Shown: piece after piece, positions 42,659 to 52,552 of the stretch | Layout of the letters: each line of letters begins with the position of its first letter | Position numbering within the stretch: the stretch's first letter is position 1 | Assembly: GCA_963811605.1 (NCBI GenBank) | Contig: CAWESA010000013.1 | Span: 1 to 64,000, forward strand | Length of the DNA stretch: 64,000 nt | Reading direction: 5' to 3' | From: CAVQLX01 sp963811605 | GTDB lineage: Bacteria > Desulfobacterota > Binatia > DP-6 | Notes under the pieces: generated by a model | Seen by the model: only the letters and a program-made list of their open reading frames with translations | Told to the model about the DNA's origin: nothing | Databases searched by the model: none | Program-made: the position numbers and the translations under genes

Positions 42659-42664
42659 TACTCC
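42659..42664 (+). promoter_or_regulatory. -10-like box (TACTCC) before amidohydrolase
   Basis: GCTACTCC ends 8 nt before ATG 42673 with no Shine-Dalgarno. One of a set of such boxes. Confidence 0.3.
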
Positions 42665-42672
42665 ACGGGGCC

Positions 42673-43791
42673 ATGGCCCGCGCGTATCGCGTCATCTCCG
42701 CCGACTCTCACACCGTCGAGCCGCCCGATCTGTGGGAGAAGTGGCTCGAGCGGAAGTACCTCGACACCGCCCCCAAGCTGGTCGACGACGGCGGCGGAGG
42801 GCATGCCTGGCTCTACATGGGCTCCACCACGCCCGAGCCGCTCGGCCTGGTCACCTGCGTCGGCACCCATCCCGAGAACCTCAAGTGGACGGGGGCGCGC
42901 TACGGCGAGACCATCCACCCGTCCTGCTACGACGGCGCCGAACGCCTGGCGGTGATGGACGTCGACGGCGTCGACGCCGAGATGCTCTACCCGCCCCAGC
43001 GCGCGATGCTCACGTTCATGAAGAACACCGACACGGACGCGCACCTGGCGGGCATCCGCGCGTACAATCGCTGGCTCAAGGACGGCTTCTGCGCGGCCGA
43101 CCCGGAGCGTCTGATCGGCATCTTCCAGACCCCGAACGTCGGCATCGAGACGTCGGTGAGCGAGCTCGAGCGCGCCAGGCGCGAGGGATTCCACGGCGTC
43201 GCCATCTCGGCGTGGCCGTCGGGCGGCGACACGCTCAGCGCCGAGGACGACCCGTTCTGGGACGCGGCGGGGGAGCTCGACATGCCGGTGAGCATCCACC
43301 TGCTGCTCGCCGTCAAGCAGACGAAGACCGCGGCCTCGAAGCAGGCGGCGGTGGCGATCGGCGCCACGGCCTTCTCGCTCACCATGCCGCTCATCACCGA
43401 GATGATCTTCCAGGGCGTCTTCGACCGCTTCCCGAAGCTGCGCATGGCGGCGGTGGAGACCGGGGTGGGCTGGATTCCCCACTTCCTCGAGATGACCGAC
43501 GATCGCTGGTGGCGGAACCGCATCTGGGCCGGCACGAAGCTCAAGAAGGTTCCCAGCGACTACTTCCGCGACCACTGGATCGCGACCTTCATCGTCGATC
43601 GCAGCGGGGTCGCCGTGCGGCACCTGGTCGGGGTCGGCAACATGGCCTGGTCGACCGATTTCCCGCACCACGGCAACGACTGGCCCTACTCGCGCCGCGT
43701 GATCGATACGCTGTTCGCCGAGGTGCCCGAGGAGGAGCGGCGCAAGATCATCTGCACCAACGCCGCGCGCTTCTGGGACCTGCCGGTCTGA
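42673..43791 (+). CDS. amidohydrolase-2 family metal hydrolase
   Basis: 372 residues, TIM-barrel amidohydrolase. The metal-binding start is VISADSHTVEPPDLWEKW (an H in place of the usual HxH pair: DSH); later ligands are H in SIHLLL, and the C-terminal STDFPHHGNDWP carries the catalytic Asp. It belongs to the ACMSD/decarboxylase-like group commonly annotated as amidohydrolase or hydratase in aromatic catabolism. It begins after the terminator, so it is an independent transcript, perhaps leaderless. Substrate unknown. Confidence 0.85.
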   Translation: MARAYRVISADSHTVEPPDLWEKWLERKYLDTAPKLVDDGGGGHAWLYMGSTTPEPLGLVTCVGTHPENLKWTGARYGETIHPSCYDGAERLAVMDVDGVDAEMLYPPQRAMLTFMKNTDTDAHLAGIRAYNRWLKDGFCAADPERLIGIFQTPNVGIETSVSELERARREGFHGVAISAWPSGGDTLSAEDDPFWDAAGELDMPVSIHLLLAVKQTKTAASKQAAVAIGATAFSLTMPLITEMIFQGVFDRFPKLRMAAVETGVGWIPHFLEMTDDRWWRNRIWAGTKLKKVPSDYFRDHWIATFIVDRSGVAVRHLVGVGNMAWSTDFPHHGNDWPYSRRVIDTLFAEVPEEERRKIICTNAARFWDLPV

Positions 43792-43824
43792 CGTCACGCG
43801 CGGTTGCCGCCGTGGCGGGGGCGG

Positions 43825-43830
43825 TATAGC
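43825..43830 (+). promoter_or_regulatory. -10-like box (TATAGC) left in front of truncated CehA-type gene
   Basis: GGTATAGC is followed by AGGCGCCC, where other genes of the window have their start codon, but here no start follows. The original start codon and 5' coding region seem lost. Confidence 0.3.
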
Positions 43831-43837
43831 AGGCGCC

Positions 43838-45360
43838 CAACCTGCATCGGGCTGGTGACCGACTTCTCGGTCGCGGGCAGCGATCCGTTCCTCACCGTCA
43901 CGACGACCGCCACCAACGGCTGCACCGGGACGGTCTCCTTGACGGGATTCCTCGACGCGACGATCTGGACGATACGCGGGAGCGTGCCGTTCAGCGGCGG
44001 CGGCAAGGGCTTCGACCACGCTCCGCTCGACCTCGCCAACCCCGGACCCGCCCTCGAGACGCCCGCCTTCCTCGGCGCTCCGGGCGTGCTCGGGCCGGAG
44101 GACGGCGTGATGGACCCCGCCAGCGGGACGACGAGCGGCGAGGTCTCGTACGGGCTCCTGGGCGTCCGGATCGAGGTCGACGCCGATGGGCCCGGCGGCA
44201 CGCCGCCGGTCGTGACGCCGGTGGACGGCCTCTTCGGCATCACCAGCAACCTCGTGAGCGCCCTCGGCAACCCGCCGGCCGGCGGCGCCCTCGCGCCGGG
44301 CGGCACGTTCACGTACGTGCGGCGAGTCTACGTCGGAACCCGCAACGACGTGCGCAGCGTGGGGGACGCGATGATCGCCGACCTGGCCGCACGCCAGGGG
44401 TTCGCGACCGGCACGATCGCCGGCGACGTCGACGCCGCCGATACGCCCGACGTCGTGGCCAGCATCGTCGTGACCCGCCTCGGGCGTTGCGCGGGCGACG
44501 CCACGCGCACCTGCCGCGCCGCGGCCGACTGCGGCGCCGGCGGCACGTGCGCCGATCCCGTCCCGATCCCGGGATTCGCGCCGGGCAATGCCGTGACCCA
44601 CGTCCGCACCGACGCCTGGGGCATGTTCGCCGGCGTCGTCCTGCCGCGCGGCACGTACGCGCTGCACGTGGTGGCGCCGGAGCGCGACGACGCGACCATC
44701 GAGCCGATCGAGGTCGGCGCCGGCGAGACCACCGTGACCATCCCGCCGCTCACGGCGCGCGGCACGCTGGCATTCGACGTACGCGAGAAGAACAGGAAGC
44801 GCCCGCACATGCCCGCCAAGCTGGTGGTCAAGGGCGTCCCGCCGACACCCGACCCGCGCTTCGCGTTCACGCTCCCCGCATTCCTCGGCACGGAGCGCCT
44901 CGACACCGAGACCTTCGGCGGCGGGCAGGCGGGCTCGTCCGAGAACACCTTCGCGCAGGGCAACGTCGTCTACACGACGAGCGGCCAGGGGACGGTGCAG
45001 GTGCGGCCCGGCATCTACGACGTCTACGCCACCCGCGGCATGGAGTACGGCGTCGCGAGCCAGCGCGTCGGCGTCGGCGCCGGCCAGCAGGCGGCGCTGG
45101 CGTTCCGCCTGAAGCGCGTGATCAAGACGAAGAAGGCGCTGGCCGCCGATTTCCACGTCCACTCCGGGCGCAGCTTCGACGCGTCGGCGCCCCTGGCGGG
45201 ACGGCTGGCCGCGTTCGCCGGCGAAGGCGTCGAGGTCCTCGTCTCGACCGATCACGACAAGAACCTCGACTACGCGCCGCTGCTCGCGCCCCTCGGCCTG
45301 ACGGGCCAGCTCGTCACCATCCCGGGCGTCGAGGTCACCGGCGGTGACCGTAGGACCGGC
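43838..45360 (+). pseudogene. CehA/McbA-type PHP metallohydrolase, truncated at both ends
   Basis: An open frame (43804 to 46095) contains an incomplete PHP-domain protein. It begins mid-domain at IGLVTDFSVAG with no signal peptide, and runs through CAGDATRTCRAAADCGAGG (Ca-binding-like Cys repeat), a carboxypeptidase-regulatory-like beta region (TIPPLTARGTLAFDVR) and the start of the PHP active site (DFHVHSGRSFDASAP, STDHDKNLDY, PGVEVTGG). It then breaks at about 45350 into sequence upstream of the HAD gene. The missing C-terminus should hold the remaining metal ligands. The frame then reads through in phase into the HAD gene, making an accidental chimera. Most likely non-functional. Confidence 0.8.
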
Positions 45361-45397
45361 CCCGCCCCGGACTGGTGCAGACGGGTCGGCTGTGCTC

Positions 45398-45403
45398 TAG
45401 GAC
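45398..45403 (+). promoter_or_regulatory. -10-like box (TAGGAC) before HAD gene
   Basis: TCTAGGAC ends 5 nt before ATG 45409; no Shine-Dalgarno. This supports an independent start of the HAD gene. Confidence 0.35.
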
Positions 45404-45408
45404 GCCCG

Positions 45409-46095
45409 ATGGCGCGGTCCGAGGTGGTGACGCTCTTCGACGTCGACAACACGCTGGTCGACAACGACCGCATCGTGGGCGACATGCACCGGCATCTCGC
45501 GCGCACCGTCGGCGACGAGCAGCAACAGCGCTACTGGGAGCTGTTCGAGCAGCTGCGCGAGGAGCTCGGCTACGCCGACTACCTGGGCGCCCTGCAGCGC
45601 TTCCGCATCGAGGACCTGCACCGGCCCCATCTGCTGGCGGTGTCGACCTTCCTGGTCAACTATCCGTTCGCCAATCGCCTGTTTCCGGGCTCTCTCGACG
45701 CCGTCGAGCACGCCGAGCGCTGGGGACCGGTGGCGATCGTCTCCGACGGCGACGTCGTGTTCCAGCCCCTCAAGGTGCACCGCTCGGGGCTGTTCGAGGC
45801 GGTCGGCGGCAACGTCCTCATCTACGTCCACAAGGAGCGCGAGCTCGCCGACGTGGAGAAGCGCTTTCCCGCCGAGCACTACATCTTCGTGGACGACAAG
45901 CCGCGCCTGTGCGGCGCCATCAAGGCGCACTGGGGCGGGCGCGTGACCACCGTCTTCCCGAGACAGGGCCACTACGCGCACGACCCGGAGGAGGTGGCCA
46001 AGTACCCGCGCCCCGACGTGACGATCGAGCGCATCGGGGAGCTGGTGGACTGGGAGCTTCCCGCCCTCCTCGCCGCGGCCAGGGGCGGCGCCTGA
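45409..46095 (+). CDS. HAD-family hydrolase
   Basis: 228 residues. HAD motif I is VVTLFDVDNTLVDNDR (nucleophile Asp and the +2 Asp), motif II is AIVSDGDVVFQ, motif III Lys in PLKVHRSGL and motif IV HYIFVDDKPRL. An alpha-helical cap lies between motifs I and II (about 25-95). ATG 45409 is the natural start although the frame is continuous with the upstream fragment. A phosphatase or dehalogenase-like activity is expected; substrate unknown. Confidence 0.85.
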   Translation: MARSEVVTLFDVDNTLVDNDRIVGDMHRHLARTVGDEQQQRYWELFEQLREELGYADYLGALQRFRIEDLHRPHLLAVSTFLVNYPFANRLFPGSLDAVEHAERWGPVAIVSDGDVVFQPLKVHRSGLFEAVGGNVLIYVHKERELADVEKRFPAEHYIFVDDKPRLCGAIKAHWGGRVTTVFPRQGHYAHDPEEVAKYPRPDVTIERIGELVDWELPALLAAARGGA

Positions 46096-46372
46096 GCCAT
46101 GGAACGCTCTGGTGGCGCCGCACGGGGAACTGGTATAGGGGACCGCTCTCTTACCATGGAATATCCGGAGCGGACGGTCGCGGCGGCGGGGTGGCGTGGA
46201 GGGACGGAGCACCTCGGCATGACCTTGCCGGTGGTGCAGCGGCATGGCTTGCCGCGCCAGCCGAGCGCGCGCCGGCTCGGCGGATCGCGCTTCGCGCCCG
46301 CGTTCGTCGGCGCCGCGACGCGCGGCCCGGATCGCCGGCGCGGAAGAGCCTGAGCGCCGCGAATCGCGACCG
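46096..46372 (+). other. 277-bp leader of the carbon-metabolism cluster
   Basis: No supported gene. It contains an extended -10-like TGGTATAGG at 46131-46139 without a clear -35. The transcript to the transketolase start would have a leader of over 200 nt; no riboswitch is recognised. Confidence 0.35.
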
Positions 46373-48451
46373 ATGGCACAGGTCGACTCCCACGCGCTCG
46401 ATCAGCTCTGCGTCAACACGATCCGGACGCTCTGCATCGACGCCGTGCAGCAGGCCAAGTCCGGCCACCCCGGCACGCCGATGGGCATGGCGCCGGTGGC
46501 CTACTGCCTCTGGCAGCGCTTCCTGCGCTTCGACCCCGACGATCCGATCTGGCCGAATCGCGACCGGTTCGTGCTGTCGGCGGGCCATGCGTCCACCCTG
46601 CTCTACGCGCTGCTCCACCTGACCGGCGTCAGGGCGGTCGACCCCGACTACGAGGTGCTGGGCCGCCCGTCGGTCACGCTCGACGACCTCAAGGCCTTCC
46701 GCCAGCTCGGCAGCCGCTGCCCGGGACATCCGGAGTATCGCTGGACGTCGGGGGTGGAGTGCACCACCGGGCCGCTCGGGCAGGGCTTCGCGATGAGCGT
46801 CGGCATGGCGATCGCGGGCCGCTGGATGGAGCGCCACTTCAACCGTCCAGGCTTCCCGCTGTTCGACTTCGACGTCTACGCCCTCGGCGGCGACGGCTGC
46901 ATGATGGAGGGAATCTCGAACGAGGCGGCGTCGCTCGCGGGGCACCTCCGCATCCCCAACCTGTGCTGGATCTACGACAACAACCACGTCACCATCGAGG
47001 GCCACACCGAGCTGACCTTCAGCGACGACGTGGCCTGTCGGTTCCTGGCGTACGGCTGGAACGTGGTCCGCGTCGGCGACGCCAACGATCTCGACCTGCT
47101 CGAGCGCGCCTTCGCCACCTTCAAGCGCACCACCGACCGTCCCACCCTGGTGATCGTCGACAGCCACATCGGCTACGGCGCGCCGCACAAGCAGGACACG
47201 AGCGCCGCACACGGCGAGCCGCTGGGCGAGGAGGAGGTGCGACTCGCCAAGCGCGCCTACGGCTGGCCCGAGGACGCCAAGTTCCTCGTCCCGGACGGCG
47301 TGCCGCAGCACTTCGCCGCGGGGATCGGCAAGCGCAGCCGCGCGCTGCGCGAGGCGTGGGAGCGGAAGGAGCGCGAGTACGCGGCGCAGTTCCCCGGCCT
47401 GGCCGATCAGCTGCGTCGCATCCAGCACCGCGAGCTGCCCGACGGCTGGGACGCCGAGCTCCCCGTCTTTCCGCCCGACGCGAAGGGAATCGCGAGCCGC
47501 GATTCGTCGGGCACGGTGCTGAACGCGGTGGCGCGTCACGTCCCGTGGCTGCTGGGCGGATCGGCCGATCTGTCGCCGTCCACCAAGACCCGGCTCACCT
47601 TCGAGGGCGCCGGTGATCTCTCGCCGGCCGACCCGTGCGGGCGCAACTACCACTTCGGCATCCGCGAGAACGCGATGGGCGCAATCCTGAACGGCATGGC
47701 GCTCACGAAGGTGCGGCCCTTCGGCTCGGGCTTCCTCATCTTCAGCGACTACTGCCGGCCCACCATCCGCTTGTCGGCGCTGATGGAGATCCCCGCCCTC
47801 TACATCTTCACGCACGACTCCATCGGCGTGGGCGAGGACGGCCCGACGCATCAGCCCGTCGAGCACCTGGCGTCGCTGCGCGCCATCCCCGGGCTGCTCA
47901 TCATCCGTCCGGCCGACGCCAACGAGGTGGTGGAAGCGTGGCGCACGATCATGCAGCTGCGACGCGACCCCGCCGTCCTGGTCCTCAGCCGGCAGGCTCT
48001 GCCGACCTTCGATCGGACGCGCTACGCGCCGGCGGCCGGTCTGGCGCGCGGCGCCTACGTGCTGGCGGACGCATCCGGCGGCGCACCCGAGGTCCTCCTG
48101 CTGGGCACGGGGAGCGAGGTGAGCCTCTGCGTCGCGGCCTACGAGCAGCTCACGCAGGACGGCGTGCGCGCCCGTGTCGTCAGCATGCCGTGCCTCGAGC
48201 TCTTCGAGCGCCAGCCGGTCGAGTATCGCGACGCCGTGCTGCCCCCGACCGTGACCGCGCGTGTCTCGGTGGAGCAGGCGTCGACGCTGGGCTGGAGCCG
48301 ATACGTCGGGCTCCACGGCGAGAGCATCGGCATGCACACCTTCGGGGCGTCCGCGCCGCTCAAGGAGCTGCAGAAGAAATTCGGCTTCACGCCCGAGCGC
48401 GTGCTCGAGGCGGCGCGTGCGCAGGTGGCACGCGCGCGCACGACGAAGTAG
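46373..48451 (+). CDS. tkt: transketolase
   Basis: 692 residues, homodimeric TPP enzyme moving a two-carbon unit between sugar phosphates. N-terminal domain: INTIR-like VNTIRTLCIDAVQQAKSGHP, and SAGHASTLLYALLHLTG. TPP signature: LGGDGCMMEGISNEAASLAG, then YDNNHVTIEG. The pyrimidine domain has GGSADLSPSTKT, FGIRENAMGAILNGMA and the catalytic-Glu region. SIGVGEDGPTHQPVEHLA completes it. ATG 46373 is the first in-frame start before conserved sequence. It heads a gene cluster of sugar-phosphate enzymes. Confidence 0.96.
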   Translation: MAQVDSHALDQLCVNTIRTLCIDAVQQAKSGHPGTPMGMAPVAYCLWQRFLRFDPDDPIWPNRDRFVLSAGHASTLLYALLHLTGVRAVDPDYEVLGRPSVTLDDLKAFRQLGSRCPGHPEYRWTSGVECTTGPLGQGFAMSVGMAIAGRWMERHFNRPGFPLFDFDVYALGGDGCMMEGISNEAASLAGHLRIPNLCWIYDNNHVTIEGHTELTFSDDVACRFLAYGWNVVRVGDANDLDLLERAFATFKRTTDRPTLVIVDSHIGYGAPHKQDTSAAHGEPLGEEEVRLAKRAYGWPEDAKFLVPDGVPQHFAAGIGKRSRALREAWERKEREYAAQFPGLADQLRRIQHRELPDGWDAELPVFPPDAKGIASRDSSGTVLNAVARHVPWLLGGSADLSPSTKTRLTFEGAGDLSPADPCGRNYHFGIRENAMGAILNGMALTKVRPFGSGFLIFSDYCRPTIRLSALMEIPALYIFTHDSIGVGEDGPTHQPVEHLASLRAIPGLLIIRPADANEVVEAWRTIMQLRRDPAVLVLSRQALPTFDRTRYAPAAGLARGAYVLADASGGAPEVLLLGTGSEVSLCVAAYEQLTQDGVRARVVSMPCLELFERQPVEYRDAVLPPTVTARVSVEQASTLGWSRYVGLHGESIGMHTFGASAPLKELQKKFGFTPERVLEAARAQVARARTTK

Positions 48452-48524
48452 TCGTCACAACTTCATCGAAGCGCATCCGGCCCGGTCTGGCCCGGTCCAT
48501 CGATCTCGTGTAGTCGGATCCTCG

Positions 48525-50888
48525 ATGCCAGCGCCACTCTCCGGGCAGCAGCTCGCGCGCATGCAGGCATACTGGGACGCGGCCAACTATCTCGTGGTCG
48601 GCCAGATCTACCTGCAGGACAACCCCCTCCTGCGCGAGCCGCTGCGACCCGAGCACATCAAGCCGCGTCTCCTCGGCCACTGGGGGACGTCGCCGGGGCT
48701 GAACTTCATCTACGTGCATCTCAACCGGCTCATCGGCGAGACCGGCGCGAACGTCATCTACCTCGCCGGTCCGGGCCACGGCGGTCCCGCGCTCGTCGGC
48801 AACGTCTACCTCGAGGGCACGTACTCGGAGATCTATCCCGAGGTGGCGCTCGACGAGAACGGCCTGCGACGCCTCTTCCGGCAGTTCTCGACGCCGGGCG
48901 GGATCCCGAGCCACGTCAGCGTCACCACGCCGGGCTCCATCCACGAGGGCGGCGAGCTGGGCTACGTGCTGACGCACGCCTTCGGCGCCGCGTTCGACAA
49001 CCCGCAGCTCCTGGTCGTCGCCGTGGTCGGTGACGGCGAGGCCGAGACCGGTCCGCTGGCCGGATCCTGGAAGGGCATCCGCTTCCTCAACCCGGCGCGC
49101 GACGGCGCCGTGCTCCCGATCCTGCATCTCAACGGCTACAAGATCGCCGGTCCGACGGTGCTCGGGCGCGCGCGTGACGAGGAGATCTCGTCGCTGCTCA
49201 CCGGCCACGGCTACCGGCCGGTCTTCGTCGAGGCCGGCGACGACCTGCACGCCGCGCATCAGGCGTTCGCCGCCACCATCGACTCCTGCTGGCAGCGCAT
49301 CCGTGCCATCCAGGACGACGCCCGTGCGCACGGCGTCTCGCGCCGACCGGACTGGCCCGCGGTCGTGCTGCGGAGCCCGAAGGGATGGACCGGCCCGAAG
49401 GTCGTGGACGGCGTCCGGATCGAGGGCACGTTCCGCGCCCACCAGGTGCCGCTGAGCGGCGTACGCGACAATCCCGCGCACCTCCGGCTCCTCGAGGAGT
49501 GGATGCGCAGCTACCACCCGGAGCGGCTCTTCGACGACCGCGGCCGCTTGATCCCGGAGCTGGCCGCGCTGGTCCCGCGCGGTGACCGCCGCATGGGCGC
49601 CACCCCGCACGCCAACGGCGGCAAGCTGGTGGTCGATCTCGACCTGCCGAACTTCCGCGACTACGCCCTCGAGGTGCACCACCCGGCCACGCTGCGGCAC
49701 GAGTCGCCGCGGCAGCTCGGCGCCATGTTGCGCGACGTCTTCACGCGCAACCGCAAGCAGGCCAACTTCCGGCTGTTCTGCCCCGACGAGACGAACTCGA
49801 ACCGGCTCGGCGCCGTCTTCGAGGTGGAGAATCGCTGCCTGGTCGACCACCCCATCCCCGCCGACGACCACGTGACGGTGGACGGTCGCGTCATGGAGGT
49901 GCTGAGCGAGCACAACTGTCACGGCTGGCTCGAGGGCTACACGCTCACCGGGCGGCACGGGATCTTCGTCACCTACGAGGCCTTCGCGATGGTGTCGGCG
50001 TCGATGACCGTGCAGCACGCGAAATGGCTCGAGGAGCAGGTGAAGCTGCCGTGGCGCAAGCCCATCCCGGCGCTCAACGTCATGCTCACCTCGACGTGCT
50101 GGCGCAACGACCACAACGGCTTCAGCCACCAGGGCCCCGGGCTCATCGACACGGTGCTCAACAAGAAGGGCACGGTCGCGCGCATCTACCTGCCACCCGA
50201 CGCCAACTGTCTGCTGTCGGTGGCCGACCATTGCCTGCGCAGCCGCGACTACGTGAACCTGATCGTCATCGACAAGCAGCCCCAGCTGCAGTGGCTCGAC
50301 ATGGACGCGGCCATCACGCACTGTACGCGCGGCGCCTCGGTGTGGTCGTGGGCCAGCACCGACGACGGCGGCGATCCGGACGTCGTGCTCGCGGCCGCCG
50401 GCGACGTGCCGACCATGGAGATCGTGGCGGCGGCGTGGCTCCTGCGCCACGAGACCCCCGACCTCAAGGTGCGGGTGGTCAACGTCGTCGACCTGATGAC
50501 GCTCTTCCCCCGCGACGTGCATCCGCACGGCATGGACGAGCTCGACTTCAAGGACCTGTTCACGGCCGAGCGTCCCGTGGTGTTCGGCTTCCACGGCTAC
50601 CAGCGCGCCATCCACGCGCTCGTGCACGGGCGCAGCCGACCGGAGCGATTCCACGTGCGCGGCTTCAACGAGGAGGGCACCACAACCACCCCGTTCGACA
50701 TGGTGGTGCTGAACGGCATGAGCCGCTACCACCTGTGCAAGGAAGCGTTGCGACGCGCGCGGCGCTCGGTCACCGGCGCCGCCGCGCTCGTCCGGCTGTG
50801 CGACGCGCAGCTCGCCCGCCACCACGACTACGTGCGCGAGCACCTCGACGACATGCCCGAGGTGCGCGACTGGACCTGGACGGCCTGA
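48525..50888 (+). CDS. xfp: xylulose-5-phosphate/fructose-6-phosphate phosphoketolase
   Basis: 787 residues, TPP enzyme that splits xylulose-5-P (or fructose-6-P) with phosphate into acetyl-phosphate plus glyceraldehyde-3-P (or erythrose-4-P). Motifs: QIYLQDNPLLREPL, GHWGTSPGLNFIYVHLNRLI, GPGHGGPALVGN and TPP-binding VGDGEAETGPLAGSWKGIRF. Further motifs are HLNGYKIAGPTVLGR, CPDETNSNRLGAVFE and CHGWLEGYTLTGRHG. ATG 48525 fits the usual N-terminus. It lies 73 bp after transketolase and 3 bp before pgm, so it is in one operon with the latter. Confidence 0.96.
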   Translation: MPAPLSGQQLARMQAYWDAANYLVVGQIYLQDNPLLREPLRPEHIKPRLLGHWGTSPGLNFIYVHLNRLIGETGANVIYLAGPGHGGPALVGNVYLEGTYSEIYPEVALDENGLRRLFRQFSTPGGIPSHVSVTTPGSIHEGGELGYVLTHAFGAAFDNPQLLVVAVVGDGEAETGPLAGSWKGIRFLNPARDGAVLPILHLNGYKIAGPTVLGRARDEEISSLLTGHGYRPVFVEAGDDLHAAHQAFAATIDSCWQRIRAIQDDARAHGVSRRPDWPAVVLRSPKGWTGPKVVDGVRIEGTFRAHQVPLSGVRDNPAHLRLLEEWMRSYHPERLFDDRGRLIPELAALVPRGDRRMGATPHANGGKLVVDLDLPNFRDYALEVHHPATLRHESPRQLGAMLRDVFTRNRKQANFRLFCPDETNSNRLGAVFEVENRCLVDHPIPADDHVTVDGRVMEVLSEHNCHGWLEGYTLTGRHGIFVTYEAFAMVSASMTVQHAKWLEEQVKLPWRKPIPALNVMLTSTCWRNDHNGFSHQGPGLIDTVLNKKGTVARIYLPPDANCLLSVADHCLRSRDYVNLIVIDKQPQLQWLDMDAAITHCTRGASVWSWASTDDGGDPDVVLAAAGDVPTMEIVAAAWLLRHETPDLKVRVVNVVDLMTLFPRDVHPHGMDELDFKDLFTAERPVVFGFHGYQRAIHALVHGRSRPERFHVRGFNEEGTTTTPFDMVVLNGMSRYHLCKEALRRARRSVTGAAALVRLCDAQLARHHDYVREHLDDMPEVRDWTWTA

Positions 50889-50891
50889 GCC

Positions 50892-52544
50892 ATGGCCGTG
50901 AGCCCGCTCGCCGGCAAGCCGGCGGATCCGTCCCGGCTGGTGAACGTCGCGCGGCTGGTCACCGCGTACTACACGGGGCGTCCCGACCCGTCGGTGCCCG
51001 CCCAGCGGGTCGCCTTCGGCACCTCGGGGCATCGCGGGTCGTCGTTCGACCTGGCCTTCAACGAGGCCCACATCCTCGCCACCACCGAGGCGATCTGCCG
51101 GTTCCGCGCCAAGGAAGACATCGACGGACCGCTGTTCATCGGGATCGATACCCACGCCCTCTCCGAGCCTGCCTTCGCGAGCGCCCTCGAGGTGCTCGCC
51201 GCGCACGACGTCGAGGTGATGGTCGACGCCGCAGGCGGCTACACGCCGACGCCCGTCGTGTCGCACGCCATCCTGACCCATAACCGCGGACGGTCGGCCG
51301 GGCGGGCCGACGGCATCGTGATCACGCCGTCGCACAATCCGCCGACCGACGGCGGCTTCAAGTACGATCCGCCGCACGGCGGCCCGGCCGACGGCGCCGT
51401 CACGGGCTGGATCCAGGAGCAGGCCAACGCGCTCCTCGCCGAGGAGCTGCGCGGCGTGCGCCGGATCCCCTACGAGCGCGCCCGCCGGGCGGCGACGACG
51501 CACCCCCACGACTACATGGACGCCTACGTCGGCGACCTCGGCGCCGTGATCGACCTCGAGGCCGTGCGCAGCGCCACCTTGCGCCTCGGGGTCGATCCGC
51601 TGGGGGGCGCCAGCGTCGCGTACTGGGACGCGATCGCCGCCCGCTACGGCGTCCGGCTCGACGTCGTGAACCGCGAGGTCGACAGCACGTTTCGCTTCAT
51701 GACGGTGGACTGGGACGGGAAGATCCGGATGGACCCGTCGTCGCCGTACGCCATGGCCCGCATGGTCGCGCTCAAGGACCGCTTCGACGTCGCGTTCGCC
51801 TGCGACACCGACGCCGATCGCCATGGCGTGGTCACGCGCAGCGTGGGCCTGATGAATCCGAACCAGTACCTGAGCGTGTGCATCGCCTACCTGTTCGCCA
51901 ACCGCGCCGGGTGGCCCGCGACCGCCGCCGTCGGCAAGACCGCCGTCTCGAGCAGCATGATCGACCGAGTCGCGGCAAAGCTCGGGCGGCGCCTGGTCGA
52001 GGTGCCCGTCGGCTTCAAGTGGTTCGTCGAGGGGCTGATCGACGGCGCCTTCGGCTTCGCGGGCGAGGAGAGCGCCGGCGCCTCGTTCCTGCGTCGCGAC
52101 GGGACGGTCTGGACTACCGACAAGGACGGCCTCATTCCCGGCCTCCTCGCCGCCGAGATCACCGCCCGCACGGGACGCGACCCGGGCGAGCACTGGCGCG
52201 CCCTCACGACGGAGTTCGGCGAGCCCGCCTACGAGCGCACCGACTCTCCCGCCACGCCCGAGCAGAAGGCCGCGCTCGCCAGGCTGTCGCCGGACGACGT
52301 GCGTGCGAAGGAGCTCGCCGGCGAGCCCGTCGAGCAGGTGCTGGCGGTAGCGCCCGGCAACGGCGCGTCGATCGGCGGCGTCAAGGTGATCGCGGCGCAC
52401 GGCTGGTTCGCCGCGCGTCCGTCGGGCACCGAGAGCGTGAACAAGGTCTACGCCGAGAGCTTCCGGGGTCCCGCCCACCTTCGTCGCATCCAGCAGGATG
52501 CGGAGACCATCCTGCGCGACGCGTTCGCCGCGGCCGCGCGTTGA
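50892..52544 (+). CDS. pgm: phosphoglucomutase (alpha-D-glucose type)
   Basis: 550 residues converting glucose-1-P to glucose-6-P. The four active-site boxes are GTSGHRGSSF (43-52), the phosphoserine loop ITPSHNPPTDGG (Ser147), the Mg loop CDTDADRHG and the sugar loop GEESAGASF. The phosphate-binding RPSGTESV ends the protein. Start ATG 50892 follows the phosphoketolase stop by 3 bp and has no separate promoter. It connects glucan phosphorylase to the phosphoketolase/transketolase enzymes. Confidence 0.96.
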   Translation: MAVSPLAGKPADPSRLVNVARLVTAYYTGRPDPSVPAQRVAFGTSGHRGSSFDLAFNEAHILATTEAICRFRAKEDIDGPLFIGIDTHALSEPAFASALEVLAAHDVEVMVDAAGGYTPTPVVSHAILTHNRGRSAGRADGIVITPSHNPPTDGGFKYDPPHGGPADGAVTGWIQEQANALLAEELRGVRRIPYERARRAATTHPHDYMDAYVGDLGAVIDLEAVRSATLRLGVDPLGGASVAYWDAIAARYGVRLDVVNREVDSTFRFMTVDWDGKIRMDPSSPYAMARMVALKDRFDVAFACDTDADRHGVVTRSVGLMNPNQYLSVCIAYLFANRAGWPATAAVGKTAVSSSMIDRVAAKLGRRLVEVPVGFKWFVEGLIDGAFGFAGEESAGASFLRRDGTVWTTDKDGLIPGLLAAEITARTGRDPGEHWRALTTEFGEPAYERTDSPATPEQKAALARLSPDDVRAKELAGEPVEQVLAVAPGNGASIGGVKVIAAHGWFAARPSGTESVNKVYAESFRGPAHLRRIQQDAETILRDAFAAAAR

Positions 52545-52552
52545 CGCCACGC

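Noticed and set aside
46099..46353. 84-codon gene in the transketolase leader
   Set aside because: No ribosome binding site or recognisable family; Arg/Gly-rich, likely random.
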